Source: Alphaproteobacteria bacterium (lineage in GTDB: Bacteria > Pseudomonadota > Alphaproteobacteria > UBA6615). Taken from it: a stretch of DNA of 43,819 nucleotides. Of the stretch, positions 1 through 12,055 are shown piece by piece (position 1 is the first letter of the stretch; each line of letters starts with the position of its first letter). The position numbers and the translations under genes were made by a program. The stretch lies in the NCBI GenBank assembly GCA_039980135.1, contig JBDXCV010000015.1:1-43819 (forward strand). The letters run 5' to 3'. The notes under the pieces were generated by a model. The model saw only the letters and a list, made by a program, of their open reading frames with translations. It was not told the DNA's origin and searched no databases.

Positions 1-1007
<1,007 letters not shown>

Positions 1008-1020
1008 GTAGGCCGTTTGC

Positions 1021-1050
1021 AGGACCCTTCGGGGTCCTACCCTTCGGGGT
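1021..1050 (+). other. Two tandem UUCG-capped hairpins in the 23S-5S spacer
   Basis: Just after the 23S end the spacer holds two adjacent stem-loops, each closed by a TTCG tetraloop: AGGACCC-TTCG-GGGTCCT at 1021-1038 and ACCC-TTCG-GGGT at 1039-1050. Both stems are perfect. No U-run follows, so they are not an ordinary terminator. They probably take part in folding or processing of the rRNA precursor between 23S and 5S. The rest of the spacer up to about 1188 shows nothing else that I recognise. Confidence 0.7.
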
Positions 1051-1198
1051 AAAACGAACGGCAATAAACCGCCGCGTACAGTGGCAAGGTTCATCGACAC
1101 AAATTGTTTCGATTACTCAGGTTTTCGGTTTTAACCGCACCCCACGGGTGCGTTCGTCAGGATTATTGCACCAGCCCCGGCACACCATGCGTTTGGAC

Positions 1199-1318
1199 GA
1201 CCTGGTGGCTATAGCGGGGGGGCCACACCCGATCCCATTCCGAACTCGGCCGTGAAGACCCCTAGCGCCGATGGTACTGTGTCTTAAGGCACGGGAGAGT
1301 AGGTCGTTGCCAGGTCTT
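1199..1318 (+). rRNA. rrf: 5S ribosomal RNA
   Basis: The sequence GACCTGGTGGCTATAGCGG at 1199-1217, CCCGATCCCATTCCGAACTC around 1228-1247 and the closing GTTGCCAGGTC at 1306-1316 match the 5S rRNA pattern, with ends pairing as helix I. The helix continues outward: GCGTTTGGA at 1189-1197 pairs with TCCAAACGC at 1318-1326, giving a long precursor stem, as expected for nuclease processing of 5S from the rrn transcript. Ends are accurate to a few bases. About 105 bases of spacer separate it from the tRNA. Confidence 0.95.
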
Positions 1319-1423
1319 CCAAACGCATGATCGCCGGCAAGCAATGCAACCTAGTTCACGATGGTTCCTTCACGCATGTTGGGAACGAGTAAGATATTGC
1401 GTGGAAACGCGAGGCGTTATCGA

Positions 1424-1501
<78 letters not shown>

Positions 1502-1507
1502 CGATCG

Positions 1508-1531
1508 ACCCCGGCTTTGCCGGGGTTTTTT
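1508..1531 (+). terminator. Intrinsic terminator of the rrn operon
   Basis: Seven perfect G-C-rich pairs CCCCGGC (1509-1515) and GCCGGGG (1519-1525) around a TTT loop, followed directly by six T residues (1526-1531). It begins 8 bases after the tRNA CCA end, so it ends the rRNA/tRNA transcript. The remaining 111 bases before the stop of the minus-strand CHAT gene show no further feature. Confidence 0.93.
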
Positions 1532-1642
1532 GGTTCTGGTGTTCTTGCCGCTACGACACTTCCCTTCACCCTGACACTTAGTGAACGATTGTATCTACAC
1601 TCACGCTTTCGCTGCGTCCTGGTGGAAGCGCGTTGTCGTCGT

Positions 1643-4600
1643 CTATTTCGTGGACGTACCTGGTTCGGTTTCCTTCGGCAGGGCAGGAATGCGCGCCCAG
1701 CCTTCGCCGACAACGGAGAATGGCCCCCAGAAAAGCGGGTGGGCGTAATAGTCTTTCTGTGCGTCGGTGATAATGATCTGCTTGGCCCGACGTGCCGCCT
1801 CGGCACGCCCCATTTCGGGGGTCCGTGCAAGACTGGCCAGCATTTCGCGCGTGTACAGACTGGCAACGTCTGACACGACACTCCAATGGGAGACCAGGAG
1901 TGTGCGTGCACCGGCGTGAAAGAATGCGCGCGCCAGTCCGGACAGGGCGGATGCACCGGGTGTTCCGTCCGGTGCAGCGGTGTTGCAGGCCGACAGAATC
2001 ACCCAATCGGCGTCGAGCTGAAGCTGGGTAATCTCGCTTGAGGTCAACAGGCCATCGTCGTCATCGCTGGCCGTGTCGGGCGGTGTCAGGACCAATGCCG
2101 GCTCGACCGACCCGTCGAGCTCGCCTGCGGTCAAGCCGTGGGTGGCAAAGGCAACGACACGAAACTCGCTGAGATCCCCGCGTTGGCGAACAGCACGCTC
2201 GGTGGCGTGCTCGCGCAACATCAGGGCAGTATTGTCGGCGCCGAGGCTCCGGGCAATCGCGGCAAGCTCCTGTGCCGTTTCCGGCAAGGAAGGAAGTTTG
2301 CGCAGGGCGTCGACATTGCCGCGCCCGTCCCGGAACAGCGCGAACGGCAGCGCACCGGCGGAACGCTGTACGGAGATGATCCATTCGCCGGCGGCGTCAC
2401 GGGAAGGCGTCGGCCAAGGCTGGTCATTGCGCTGCGCGGGGTGTTCGCCAAGAATTGGATCGCCGATGCCGAGGAATGGTTGCGGTGCGCCGGACACTCC
2501 GGCAGTTTCACGCAAAACCGCGAAAGCCGAAATCGTCGGTGCGACCGAAATGGCATAGTCCAATCCCAGCCAGCGGGCCTTTCGGTATTTCTCGAAGGGC
2601 CGATCGTAAGCCACCGCCGGATCGGGAAGCTGCGAGACCAGAATTTCAAAGGGCAAGCCCGTGAGCGGTCCATCCGGCACCACGATGATATGCTTGGTCC
2701 TGGTGTCGAACAGCAGTCCCTGAGCGGGCTCGACCAGAAGTTTGTAGAGATCGTGTGCCAATTCCAAATCGTATGGCTTGACGTCGCCAACCCGTGAAAT
2801 TCCTGTTGGGTCAAGGCTTCGCCGGAGGCGTCGTATCCTGTCCTCTAGCTCTGCGCGCCCGGCAGGGATATAGCGCGCGCCGATGCCACCACCATTGAAC
2901 GCCCATACCAGCGAGTTTTGCTCGCCGACGACGTAAAACAGAATAACTTCGCTCGGATAGCGGTGAATGGAGGCAGCGATCCGTTCCCAGTCGATAATGG
3001 TCGGCGTGACGAGTTCCGAAAATGACGGAAACTCTTTGCCAAGTCGCGTGTCTATCGACGACAGTTCGCGATCAAGAATCTCCAGGCGGGTGGCGAGCGC
3101 GGTGCTCCTCTGCGAGGTTGCGGGCGCACCTTGCCGTCCGGCAAGCTGGGTCAGCTGATGTTCGGCTTGTATGCGTTCCTCCAAGGCGTTTTCGCGGCGG
3201 CGGATGAGTTGCGCAAGGTCTCCGCTGCCTGCGGCAACCCGCGCAGCCATCTGGCTAACCGCGGCACCGGTTTCTCCGAAACGCGCGAGTTGTGCGAGGT
3301 GGAACGCCACAACGTTTGTTGGCCATTGCGGCTGACGCTGATCGGCCTGCACATTCGCCATCAGGTCGATGGCGCGTCGGGTGATGACACGCATTTGCCG
3401 CAACCGGACTTCATGCCAGTCCCGGCGTCCCAGGGCCATTCGCGTCGCCTCTTCGCGTATCCGCTCTGCGATGTCCTGGAAAAGGTCCGGAAATCCCTCG
3501 AAGGGCGCGCCTCGTTCGACGATCAGTGCCGCTTGGTCGACGTTTACCCGAAGACGGTCGACCCGACTCTCGCCGTTTGAGAGGCGCATGAAGTGGGCGT
3601 CGGCTTGCGAGAGCGCATCGTTCGCAGTCTCGAGAGAACCGGCATGGAGTGCGGCAACGCCTCTCGCGTGCCAGAGTTGTGCGATGGACCTCCGGCTGAC
3701 CTCGGCGCCATTGTCCACCTGGATCAGCGCGGCATCGGTTTCAGCAAGCGCGGCCTGGAAATTTCCCTGTTTGGTCAGGGCGATCGTGCGGTGGTATGCG
3801 AGTTGGGCGCGGGTATTGTCAGACACATGGAGGTCAATCGCTGCCGCCAGCTCGAAGTGGTTCTGCGGGTAGTCTGCGGCGAAGTCGAGCTGGCCCAACT
3901 CATGAAGTGTCTGCGTCAGAAGGACGGCGAACGTGTTTATGTCCGTGAGATCTCCCTCCAGACGCATTTTCGGAAGCAGATCTATACCTTTTCCCAGGAA
4001 CAGCATCGCGTCGTGCCATTGCTCGAGATTCACGAACGCGCGCACGGTTACCATCGCATCGGACATCAAGCGATTGAAGTCGTTCGGAGTTGCCGACTGC
4101 CGGGTTTCGAATGCATTGATGGCAAGCCTTGCAGCGCGTCGGTACCGACCGAGTTCAAGAAAATTGATTGCGCGTTCCTGGCGTGCCCAGGCAAGGTGAT
4201 AACCCTGCTCGACGGGATCTGCAAAGACGGTATTCACGGCGGCTTCAGCCCGCGAAAGATGGATATCCGATTCCCGATAACGCCGGGTAGCCCTGGCGAG
4301 GACACCGAGCATGATGTCGGTTGTCAGGATTTCTGTCCCGTCCGGTTCCGATTCATTGGCCAGCAAGCTGCGCACCATTGCCAAGACCTTGTACGCCCCG
4401 TCGAAGTCGAACGCCGCCACTAGCCGGTCGACGTCCGCATTCAGCGTTTCAACTGTCGGTGTTGGCTGCGCGGCAAGCGGCCCGACGGGATTCACGATCA
4501 GCAGGCAGATGAACACGGCTTTCAAGATGCCCGGGCCAAGCCGTGCGAGCGCGGATCGACGCAGTGTTCTTGCGTGCGAGATTGTCGTGACGGATCGCTT

Positions 4601-4648
4601 TGTCTTGTGCGTCGGCAATGGCTCTAACCACATGTGACAGTTCGTCAT
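1643..4648 (-). CDS. Exported TPR and CHAT-domain protein (caspase-like peptidase fold)
   Basis: About 1001 residues if translation starts at ATG 4646-4648. The N-terminus is basic and leads into a hydrophobic stretch (about residues 43-60, VFICLLIVNPVGPLAAQ) that looks like a Sec signal peptide or membrane anchor. An alpha-helical region with TPR-like character follows (about 70-600). The C-terminal third is a CHAT domain, with the presumed catalytic His in ATHG (about H837) and Cys in SACNTA (about C888), so the dyad looks intact. CHAT domains are caspase-related cysteine peptidases; substrates of exported versions are mostly unknown. The frame is open up to 5140, but that extension overlaps the gltB promoter and looks non-coding. 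ATG 4633 is an alternative start; neither has a strong ribosome site. The gene stands alone, diverging from gltB. Confidence 0.85.
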   Translation of the reverse strand: MTNCHMWLEPLPTHKTKRSVTTISHARTLRRSALARLGPGILKAVFICLLIVNPVGPLAAQPTPTVETLNADVDRLVAAFDFDGAYKVLAMVRSLLANESEPDGTEILTTDIMLGVLARATRRYRESDIHLSRAEAAVNTVFADPVEQGYHLAWARQERAINFLELGRYRRAARLAINAFETRQSATPNDFNRLMSDAMVTVRAFVNLEQWHDAMLFLGKGIDLLPKMRLEGDLTDINTFAVLLTQTLHELGQLDFAADYPQNHFELAAAIDLHVSDNTRAQLAYHRTIALTKQGNFQAALAETDAALIQVDNGAEVSRRSIAQLWHARGVAALHAGSLETANDALSQADAHFMRLSNGESRVDRLRVNVDQAALIVERGAPFEGFPDLFQDIAERIREEATRMALGRRDWHEVRLRQMRVITRRAIDLMANVQADQRQPQWPTNVVAFHLAQLARFGETGAAVSQMAARVAAGSGDLAQLIRRRENALEERIQAEHQLTQLAGRQGAPATSQRSTALATRLEILDRELSSIDTRLGKEFPSFSELVTPTIIDWERIAASIHRYPSEVILFYVVGEQNSLVWAFNGGGIGARYIPAGRAELEDRIRRLRRSLDPTGISRVGDVKPYDLELAHDLYKLLVEPAQGLLFDTRTKHIIVVPDGPLTGLPFEILVSQLPDPAVAYDRPFEKYRKARWLGLDYAISVAPTISAFAVLRETAGVSGAPQPFLGIGDPILGEHPAQRNDQPWPTPSRDAAGEWIISVQRSAGALPFALFRDGRGNVDALRKLPSLPETAQELAAIARSLGADNTALMLREHATERAVRQRGDLSEFRVVAFATHGLTAGELDGSVEPALVLTPPDTASDDDDGLLTSSEITQLQLDADWVILSACNTAAPDGTPGASALSGLARAFFHAGARTLLVSHWSVVSDVASLYTREMLASLARTPEMGRAEAARRAKQIIITDAQKDYYAHPLFWGPFSVVGEGWARIPALPKETEPGTSTK

Positions 4649-5126
4649 CAGCCTACACCCGGCAGGGAAACAAGTAGAAGCGGCTTGCGCGTGCGGCATT
4701 GTAGCTTCGGCTTTGGCAGCCAAGCTGCCAGCTTGAAAATATTGTGATTCCGAGATTTGCGACGGGCAGCATGAGTGTGTTTTCCTCGTTCTCAAACTTG
4801 TCCATGCCCGGGCCTGAACCGAAAACCAAATAAAGCATACATAAACCAATGTTTTTAATGGGATTTTGCACCTGCTCTCCAAACATCCGGAGAGTGAAAA
4901 ACAGGCGAATAAAATGGGGATCAGGGGTGAGTTTCGCTTACGATTCCGGTATAAACGGCCGGTTCGAATGCCAGGCATTCGATCATCAAAACTTCGGTAC
5001 TTGTGCTGCTGGACGGCCGGCGACGGCTTCGCCCCGACTGCATTGTTGACTGAAGGTGTGGAAAGAAGGGACCGGCCCGGGTGCATTGCACCATGATGCG
5101 TCGGGCCTCGCAGATCGGAAAGTAAC
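4649..5126. promoter_or_regulatory. Divergent intergenic region CHAT / gltB with two hairpins
   Basis: About 480 bases without a convincing gene, AT-rich around 4780-4880, where promoters for both directions could lie; no clear -35/-10 pair was identified. A 17-bp palindrome TGGCAGC-CAA-GCTGCCA (4714-4730) lies in the presumed leader of the CHAT gene. Next to gltB, GGCCCG (5074-5079) pairs with CGGGCC (5102-5107) around an inner GGTG-CATTG-CACC hairpin (5080-5092). This structure ends 9 bases before the gltB ribosome site GGAAAG (5117-5122), so it could affect gltB translation or transcription. Confidence 0.5.
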
Positions 5127-8100
5127 GTGACGATGTCCAACGGAAATTCAGAATTGCGTGACCAGATCGGCCCGAAGGGCTCCGTTGCCGTGAAACCGGT
5201 GATTCACGCGGGCATGCGCAAGCGCGAGGGTTTGTATCACCCGGCGCATGAGCATGATGCGTGTGGCATTGGCATGATTTGCTCGATCCGCAACGAGCGC
5301 AGCCGAAAGATCGTCGAGGACGGTCTGAATATTCTGTGCAATCTCGAACATCGGGGCGCGGTTGGCGCGGACCCGAAGGCCGGAGACGGCGCCGGTATCC
5401 TTATCCAGCTGCCGCATGAGTTCTTCGCGGTGGAGGCCGAGCGTCTCGGTTTCGAACTGCCGCCACCGAACCATTATGGCGTGGCCCAATTGTTCATGCC
5501 GCGAGATCCCGCGCGGCAAGCCTTGATCGAGGCGGCGTATCAGATGGCCGCGGATCAAGAGGGGATGTCGGTTCTCGGCTGGCGCGATGTACCTGTTGAT
5601 TCGTCCATTCTCGGCGAAACGGTCAAACCGACGGAGCCGTTGCACCGTCAGGTGTTCATCGGACGTGGCGCTGACATTGCCGATGACGATACGTTCGAGC
5701 GCAAGCTCTATGTCATGCGGAAAACGGCGTCGAGCCACATTCGAAGCAATCATCTCGAATGGGCGAACGAGTATTATCCTGCGTCCTGTTCGTCGCGCAC
5801 GATCGTCTATAAGGGCCTCGTCCTCGCCGACGGCGTGGTGAAGTATTACAAGGATCTGCAGGACGAGCGCGTGATCTCCGCGCTGGCGCTGGTTCATCAG
5901 CGTTTCTCCACCAACACATTTCCGTCCTGGCCGCTGGCGCATCCTTACCGGATGATTTGTCACAACGGTGAAATCAACACCCTGCGCGGCAACAACAACT
6001 GGATGGCCGCGCGTCAGGCAACGATGTCTTCCCCGGTATTCGGCGACGACATGCAGAAGCTCTGGCCGATCTCCTATGAAGGACAGTCGGACTCGGCCTG
6101 TTTCGACAATGCCCTGGAGCTGCTCTATCAGGGAGGCTACTCCCTTCCGCACGCGATGATGATGATGATCCCTGAAGCGTGGGCCGGGAACCCGTTGATG
6201 GATGATTCGCTGCGCGCCTTCTACGAGTACAACGCGGCGCTGATGGAGCCGTGGGATGGCCCCGCGGCGATCGCGTTTACGGACGGCAAGGTGATCGGCG
6301 CCACGCTGGACCGAAACGGGTTGCGGCCGGCGCGTTATCTCGAGACGAAGGACGGGTTTGTGTTGCTCGCGTCGGAAATGGGCGTGCTCGACATCCCGGA
6401 AGAAAATATTGCGCGCAAGTGGCGCCTCCAGCCCGGCAAGATGCTGTTGATCGATCTCGAGAAGGGCAAGACCATCTCGGACGGGGATTTGAAGGCGGAA
6501 CTCATCGCGAGCCACCCCTACAAGGAATGGCTGGCGAACACGCAGATCAGGGTTCGTGATCTGCCGGACGTCGGGCGTTCGCCGGCGGTCTCCCCAACAC
6601 CGTTGCTTAATCGACAACAGGCGTTCGGCTATTCCGAAGAGGATCTCAAATTCCTCATGATGCCGATGGCCCATACCGGGCAGGAGGCTACCGGTGCCAT
6701 GGGCACGGACACGCCGATATCGGCATTGTCGTCGAGGTCCAAGCCGCTCGCCTCCTATTTCAAGCAGCTCTTCGCCCAGGTCACGAACCCGCCGATCGAT
6801 CCGATTCGCGAAGAGATTGTGATGTCGCTGGTATCGTTCATCGGACCGCGGCCCAACCTGCTCGATCTGGAAGGCACATCGACCCTGAAGCGGCTGGAAG
6901 TGCGCCAACCGATCATCTCGAACAGCGGGTTGGAGAAAATTCGTGCGATCGGGGACATCGCCGACAACCAGTTCATGACCCAGACCCTCGACATCACCTA
7001 TGGCGTCGGGCGCGGTGCGGCGTATATGGAAGAGGCGATCGATAATATCTGCGCGCGTGCAGAGGAAAGTGTAGGCCAGGGTTACAACATCATTATCCTG
7101 TCAGACCGTCTCCTCGGCCCGGACCGCGTCGCGATCCCGTCACTCCTGGCCACGTCGGCGGTACATCACTACCTGATACGCAAGGGTCTGCGCACATCGG
7201 TCGGACTGGTCGTTGAGACGGGTGAGGCCCGCGAAGTGCAGCATTTCGCGACGCTGGCTGGCTTCGGCGCAGAAGCGATCAACCCCTGGCTTGCCTTTGA
7301 AACCCTCGAGGATCTTCGAGAGAAGTTCGACGAAGAACTCAACATTGAGCAGATCAACAGACGATTCACAAAGGCCATCGACAAGGGCCTGTTGAAGGTC
7401 ATGTCCAAGATGGGCATTTCGACCTATCAGTCCTATTGCGGCGCACAGATTTTCGATGCGGTCGGCCTGAAGTCATCGTTCGTCGAAAAATACTTCACCG
7501 GAACCCACACGGCGGTCGAGGGTGTCGGGCTGGAGGAAATCGCTCGCGAGACGCTGGAGCGCCACGCGCACGCATTTGGGAACGACCCGGTCTACAAGGG
7601 AGCGCTCGACGTCGGTGGGGAGTATGCGTTTCGAATCCGGGGCGAGAAACATGCCTGGACGCCGGAGACTGTCGCGGATCTGCAGCACGCCGTGCGTGGC
7701 GAATTGCCGGACAAATACAGGTCCTATGCAGCCGCGATCAACGCGCAGGACGAACAGCTGATGACCCTGCGGGGGCTGTTCCGCCTGAGATCGGCCGAGG
7801 AATCCGGCCGGGCGCCCGTGCCGCTCGATGATGTCGAGCCGGCGGCCGATATCGTGAAACGTTTTGCAACCGGTGCGATGTCGTTCGGCTCGATCAGCCG
7901 CGAGGCACACACGAATCTGGCGATCGCCATGAATCGGATCGGCGGCAAGTCGAACACCGGCGAGGGCGGCGAGGAAGTGGACCGTTTCACGCCCATGGAC
8001 AACGGTGATTCCATGCGCTCCGCGATCAAGCAGGTCGCGTCTGGCCGGTTCGGGGTAACGACGGAATATCTCGTCAACTCCGACATGATTCAAATCAAGA

Positions 8101-9845
8101 TGGCCCAGGGCGCGAAGCCCGGGGAGGGGGGACAGCTGCCAGGCCACAAGGTCGATGCGGTCATCGCCAAGGTGCGTCACTCCACGGCCGGCGTCGGTCT
8201 CATTTCGCCGCCGCCACATCATGACATCTATTCGATCGAGGATTTGGCGCAGCTGATCTTCGATCTGAAGAACACCAACTCCAGCGCTGACATCAGCGTC
8301 AAGCTGGTCTCGGAGGTCGGGGTTGGGACGGTCGCTGCGGGCGTTTCGAAGGCGCGAGCGGACCATGTCACGATTTCGGGCTTCGAGGGTGGAACCGGCG
8401 CCTCGCCGCTGACGTCGATCAAGCATGCGGGCTCGCCGTGGGAGATCGGCCTGGCCGAGACCCAGCAGACCCTCGTGATGAATGATTTGCGGGGCCGCAT
8501 TTCCGTGCAGGTCGATGGCGGTCTGCGGACCGGCCGCGACGTTGTCGTGGGTGCGCTTCTCGGGGCGGACGAGTTCGGATTTGCCACCGCGCCGTTGATC
8601 GCATCGGGCTGCATCATGATGCGCAAATGCCATCTGAACACCTGCCCGGTCGGGATCGCGACCCAGGACCCCGAACTCCGCAAGAAATTCACCGGGAAAC
8701 CCGAGCATGTGGTGAATTTCTTCTTCTATGTTGCCGAGGAAGTCCGCGAACTCATGGCCGCGATGGGCTTCCGGACGTTCAACGAGATGATCGGCCAGAC
8801 GGATATGCTCGATACGGACACCGCGGTCGAACATTGGAAGGCCAAGGGGCTGGATTTCGGTAAGCTTTTCTTCAAGCCGGTCGAGGCGGACCTTGTCGAT
8901 ATCCATCGCACGCGCGACCAGGACCATCCGATCAAGGACATTCTGGACCGCAAGTTCATCGACGTTGCCAGGCCGGCAATCGATGAAGGGACACCCGTCC
9001 AGGCGGCGTTCCCGATCCGGAACACGGATCGCACGGCGGGGACGATGTTGTCGGGTGAGATTGCCAGAAAATACGGTCATGCCGGGCTGCCGGAAGACAC
9101 GATCTGGCTTAAGTTGAAGGGTGTGGCAGGCCAGAGCTTCGGCGCATGGGTTGCACATGGCGTGACTCTCGATCTCGAGGGTGAGGCCAACGACTATGTC
9201 GGCAAGGGCCTCTCGGGCGGCAAGCTCATCGTGCGTCCAGCACCGGAAAGCGGCATCGATCCCGATGAGAGCATGATCGTCGGTAACACCGTCCTCTATG
9301 GTGCGGTGACCGGTGAGTGCTATTTCCGCGGCATTGCCGGCGAGCGATTTGCGGTGCGCAATTCCGGTGCGATCGCCGTGGTCGAAGGCACCGGCGATCA
9401 CGGCTGCGAGTATATGACAGGCGGTATCGTGGTCGTGCTGGGTGAGACCGGTCGTAATTTTGCGGCGGGCATGTCGGGTGGAATTGCGTATGTGCTCGAC
9501 GAAGCCGGCGATTTCGAGGGGCGCTGCAATCTGGCGATGGTCGATCTCGAACCTGTCGAGGGTGAGGCCGAAGAGATGGAGAAACTGCATCTCTCGGACA
9601 ATGAATCCCATGGACTGGTGGATGTCGGGTCCGATATGACCCGGTTTGACGCAGAGCGATTACGGCAATTGATCCAGAACCATGCGCACTACACGGCGTC
9701 CACGCGTGCGCAGCATATTCTCGACAATTGGGACGAGTATTTGCCGAAATTCGTGAAAATTATGCCGGTGGAGTATCGCCGCGCCCTGCAGGAAATGCAG
9801 GTCGAGCAGACCGGCGAAATGAACATCGGCATGCGGAGAGGCTAA
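5127..9845 (+). CDS. gltB: Glutamate synthase (NADPH) large subunit
   Basis: Large subunit of GOGAT, which transfers the amide nitrogen of glutamine to 2-oxoglutarate to give two glutamates. At 1572 residues it has the usual length. Domains in order: a short propeptide, the class II amidotransferase domain starting at Cys46 (in DACGIG; normally exposed by removal of the preceding residues), a central domain, the FMN-binding synthase barrel (about 850-1220), and the C-terminal GXGXG beta-helix. The [3Fe-4S] cysteines are C1162, C1168 and C1173, with the spacing known from characterised enzymes. Start GTG 5127 gives MTMSNG; ATG 5133 is equally possible, as ribosome site GGAAAG at 5117-5122 is 4 or 10 bases away. 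The stop overlaps the gltD start in TAATG. Confidence 0.98.
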   Translation: MTMSNGNSELRDQIGPKGSVAVKPVIHAGMRKREGLYHPAHEHDACGIGMICSIRNERSRKIVEDGLNILCNLEHRGAVGADPKAGDGAGILIQLPHEFFAVEAERLGFELPPPNHYGVAQLFMPRDPARQALIEAAYQMAADQEGMSVLGWRDVPVDSSILGETVKPTEPLHRQVFIGRGADIADDDTFERKLYVMRKTASSHIRSNHLEWANEYYPASCSSRTIVYKGLVLADGVVKYYKDLQDERVISALALVHQRFSTNTFPSWPLAHPYRMICHNGEINTLRGNNNWMAARQATMSSPVFGDDMQKLWPISYEGQSDSACFDNALELLYQGGYSLPHAMMMMIPEAWAGNPLMDDSLRAFYEYNAALMEPWDGPAAIAFTDGKVIGATLDRNGLRPARYLETKDGFVLLASEMGVLDIPEENIARKWRLQPGKMLLIDLEKGKTISDGDLKAELIASHPYKEWLANTQIRVRDLPDVGRSPAVSPTPLLNRQQAFGYSEEDLKFLMMPMAHTGQEATGAMGTDTPISALSSRSKPLASYFKQLFAQVTNPPIDPIREEIVMSLVSFIGPRPNLLDLEGTSTLKRLEVRQPIISNSGLEKIRAIGDIADNQFMTQTLDITYGVGRGAAYMEEAIDNICARAEESVGQGYNIIILSDRLLGPDRVAIPSLLATSAVHHYLIRKGLRTSVGLVVETGEAREVQHFATLAGFGAEAINPWLAFETLEDLREKFDEELNIEQINRRFTKAIDKGLLKVMSKMGISTYQSYCGAQIFDAVGLKSSFVEKYFTGTHTAVEGVGLEEIARETLERHAHAFGNDPVYKGALDVGGEYAFRIRGEKHAWTPETVADLQHAVRGELPDKYRSYAAAINAQDEQLMTLRGLFRLRSAEESGRAPVPLDDVEPAADIVKRFATGAMSFGSISREAHTNLAIAMNRIGGKSNTGEGGEEVDRFTPMDNGDSMRSAIKQVASGRFGVTTEYLVNSDMIQIKMAQGAKPGEGGQLPGHKVDAVIAKVRHSTAGVGLISPPPHHDIYSIEDLAQLIFDLKNTNSSADISVKLVSEVGVGTVAAGVSKARADHVTISGFEGGTGASPLTSIKHAGSPWEIGLAETQQTLVMNDLRGRISVQVDGGLRTGRDVVVGALLGADEFGFATAPLIASGCIMMRKCHLNTCPVGIATQDPELRKKFTGKPEHVVNFFFYVAEEVRELMAAMGFRTFNEMIGQTDMLDTDTAVEHWKAKGLDFGKLFFKPVEADLVDIHRTRDQDHPIKDILDRKFIDVARPAIDEGTPVQAAFPIRNTDRTAGTMLSGEIARKYGHAGLPEDTIWLKLKGVAGQSFGAWVAHGVTLDLEGEANDYVGKGLSGGKLIVRPAPESGIDPDESMIVGNTVLYGAVTGECYFRGIAGERFAVRNSGAIAVVEGTGDHGCEYMTGGIVVVLGETGRNFAAGMSGGIAYVLDEAGDFEGRCNLAMVDLEPVEGEAEEMEKLHLSDNESHGLVDVGSDMTRFDAERLRQLIQNHAHYTASTRAQHILDNWDEYLPKFVKIMPVEYRRALQEMQVEQTGEMNIGMRRG

Positions 9846-11266
9846 TGGGCAAGGTAACGGGTTTCATCGAGATCGAGCGGCACGACCGCACCTACAAGCC
9901 GGCGGCCGACCGTATTCGGAATTACGAGGAGTTCGTGATTCCGCTGGAGGAGCGTGACCTGGAACGCCAGGCGGCGCGCTGCATGGATTGCGGCATACCG
10001 TTCTGCCATAGCGGCTGCCCGGTCAATAACCAGATCCCGGACTGGAACGACCTCGTCTACAACGCGGATTGGGAAGAGGCGTCGCGCAACCTGCATTCGA
10101 CGAACAATTTTCCCGAATTCACAGGCCGTATCTGCCCGGCGCCTTGTGAAGCCGCCTGCACCCTGAATATCGACGACAATCCTGTCACCATCAAAACCAT
10201 CGAATGCGCGATTGTCGACAAGGCGTGGGAGGAGGGCTGGATCAAGCCCCAGCCCGCGGATGTGAAAACCGGCAAGAAAGTTGCCGTCGTCGGCGCGGGA
10301 CCGGCTGGCATGGCTGCCGCCCAGCAACTGGCGCGCGCCGGGCACGACGTTCATCTTTTCGAGAAGAACGAGGCGATCGGCGGTTTGCTGCGCTTCGGCA
10401 TTCCCGATTTCAAGATGGAAAAGCATCTGATCGACCGTCGTGGCGAACAGATGGTCGCCGAGGGCGTGACATTACATTGTGGTGTCCATGTGGGCGTTGA
10501 CATTGCCGCCGCGGAACTCGACGCGCAGCATGACGCCGTCCTGCTCTGTGGTGGTTCGGAAGCACCGCGCGACCTGCCCGTCGAGGGACGCGACCTGGAC
10601 GGTGTCCATTTCGCCATGGATTTCCTTCCCCAGCAAAATCGCCGGGTCGCGGGCAGCAACCAGGATGGCGATGTCGAGCCGATCCTGGCCTCCCAGAAGA
10701 ATGTCGTCGTCATTGGCGGTGGCGATACCGGTTCCGACTGCATCGGCACGTCGCTTCGACAAGGTGCCCTTTCGGTGGTCCAGCTTGAAATCATGCCGGA
10801 ACCGCCCGAGAAAGAAGACAAAGGTCTGACCTGGCCCCATTGGCCGCTCAAGATGCGCACATCGTCGAGCCAGGCCGAAGGCGCCGAGCGCGATTTTTCC
10901 GTCACCACCAATAGTATCGGCGGTGAGAACGGGCATGTGACGCACATCAACTGCCAGCGCGTGGATGAGAAATTCCAGCCCATCCAGGGCACGGAGTTCG
11001 AACTCAAGGCCGACCTCGTGCTGTTGGCGATGGGCTTCCTGCACCCCGTCGCCGAAGGCATGCTTCGCGAGCTCGACGTCGAACTCGATGAGCGCGGCAA
11101 CGTGAAGGCCGACACCAACGCCTACCGGACGTCCCGGGACAAGATTTTTACCGCCGGCGATATGCGGCGCGGCCAGTCTCTTGTCGTATGGGCCATCCGC
11201 GAAGGACGCCAGGCCGCGCGAGCAGTGGACGAGTTCCTGATGGGCAGCACGGTGTTGCCGCGTTAG
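9845..11266 (+). CDS. gltD: Glutamate synthase (NADPH) small subunit
   Basis: Beta subunit of GOGAT, 473 residues, which takes electrons from NADPH through FAD and iron-sulfur clusters to the large subunit. The N-terminal cysteine motifs C46-x2-C49-x4-C54-x3-C58 and C97-x3-C101-x3-C105 hold two [4Fe-4S] clusters. An FAD-binding Rossmann motif VGAGPAG lies at about 149-155, and a second dinucleotide motif IGGGDTG near 290 binds NADPH. The ATG is inside the TAATG that also ends gltB, so the two genes are translationally coupled, as fits an equimolar complex. Upstream in-frame starts would lie inside gltB and were rejected. Confidence 0.98.
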   Translation: MGKVTGFIEIERHDRTYKPAADRIRNYEEFVIPLEERDLERQAARCMDCGIPFCHSGCPVNNQIPDWNDLVYNADWEEASRNLHSTNNFPEFTGRICPAPCEAACTLNIDDNPVTIKTIECAIVDKAWEEGWIKPQPADVKTGKKVAVVGAGPAGMAAAQQLARAGHDVHLFEKNEAIGGLLRFGIPDFKMEKHLIDRRGEQMVAEGVTLHCGVHVGVDIAAAELDAQHDAVLLCGGSEAPRDLPVEGRDLDGVHFAMDFLPQQNRRVAGSNQDGDVEPILASQKNVVVIGGGDTGSDCIGTSLRQGALSVVQLEIMPEPPEKEDKGLTWPHWPLKMRTSSSQAEGAERDFSVTTNSIGGENGHVTHINCQRVDEKFQPIQGTEFELKADLVLLAMGFLHPVAEGMLRELDVELDERGNVKADTNAYRTSRDKIFTAGDMRRGQSLVVWAIREGRQAARAVDEFLMGSTVLPR

Positions 11267-11296
11267 TCGGGATTGCACGAAACAGGAGCCGGCACC

Positions 11297-11947
11297 ATGT
11301 TCGAAAGTTCGCAAATGTTGCCGCTTTTCGCGGTTCCCGTCTGGGCGCAGGTCCTCGAGGCCGACGTTGCCGGTCCGCTGAATGCGCATCTGCTTGGGCA
11401 ACTCGATTCGTTGAAGCCCGAGACGGCCAATGACACGGATGGTTGGCAGACCCGCAACGACCTGCACACGCTGGACCCTTTCGGGCAGATGGTGGAGGTC
11501 ATCGGAGAGTCGAGCAAACGGGTGCTCGAAATGCTCAAGGTCGCGCCCGCGCCATTTGAGATCACCGGCTGCTGGATGAATATCAAGCCGCGTGGCATTG
11601 GCCACCCGCTGCACAGTCACCAGAATAATTATCTGAGCGGTGTTTATTATGTGAAGGCCCCGGAAGGCGCCGACCAGATCAGCTTTCACGACACACGGAT
11701 GGAGCGACGGGTCATTATCCCGCGGTTCACCGAAGAGACACCCCTGACGGCGCGCACCATGCATATCCCGGTGAAGACCGGCATTCTGATCATGTTCCCG
11801 TCATGGCTGCAGCACTCGGTTGTGGCAAACCCGACGGAAGAGATGCGCGTCAGTCTCTCGTTCAACATCATGTTTTCCAACTTCACGACCACCCAGGCGA
11901 AACCAAACTGGAACTGGGCCGATGTGGAGATGGGTGGGGCTGTCTAG
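11297..11947 (+). CDS. Putative 2OG-Fe(II) oxygenase family protein
   Basis: A 216-residue cytoplasmic protein resembling the TIGR02466 family of putative 2-oxoglutarate/Fe(II) oxygenases. Likely metal ligands are in the HPLHSH motif (H106/H108) and the distal His173 of FPSWLQH; Arg184 in RVSLSFN is the expected 2-oxoglutarate-binding residue. The family's LSGVYYV strand (113-119) and FPSWL are both present. The substrate is unknown. ATG 11297 has a good ribosome site AGGAG (11284-11288), 8 bases away, and lies 30 bases after gltD, so it may be transcribed with gltBD. Confidence 0.8.
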   Translation: MFESSQMLPLFAVPVWAQVLEADVAGPLNAHLLGQLDSLKPETANDTDGWQTRNDLHTLDPFGQMVEVIGESSKRVLEMLKVAPAPFEITGCWMNIKPRGIGHPLHSHQNNYLSGVYYVKAPEGADQISFHDTRMERRVIIPRFTEETPLTARTMHIPVKTGILIMFPSWLQHSVVANPTEEMRVSLSFNIMFSNFTTTQAKPNWNWADVEMGGAV

Positions 11948-12021
11948 CCTCGGCGTACCGGATGGCGTCACACGCCAGCCAATCTCTCGTGCGTTGTGTT
12001 GACGTGGCCAAAAGAAATATG

Positions 12022-12055
12022 GGGTCAGGCCTTCTATTTCGCCGTGCCTGATCCC
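12022..12055. repeat. REP-like imperfect palindrome with GGGGTCAGG core
   Basis: GGGTCAGGC at 12022-12030 faces GCCTGATCCC at 12046-12055, an imperfect inverted repeat with about 15 bases between. There is no U-run. The GGGGTCAGG core resembles interspersed palindromes that I associate with REP-associated tyrosine transposases; only one copy was noticed in this window and no transposase is present. Just downstream, at 12071-12100, ACCGGCCTGTG is repeated in tandem (two full copies and a partial third), immediately before the ribosome site of the next gene. Confidence 0.4.

Noticed and set aside
4649-5140. N-terminal extension of the CHAT protein by up to 164 residues
   Set aside because: It runs through the gltB leader, contains Cys-rich low-quality sequence, and would place the signal peptide internally.
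5148-9611. Very long minus-strand open frames opposite gltB (586 and 712 codons)
   Set aside because: They mirror the GC-rich codon structure of gltB and show no recognisable domain.
12022-12055. Intrinsic terminator after the 2OG oxygenase gene
   Set aside because: The palindrome has mismatches, a long loop and no U-run.
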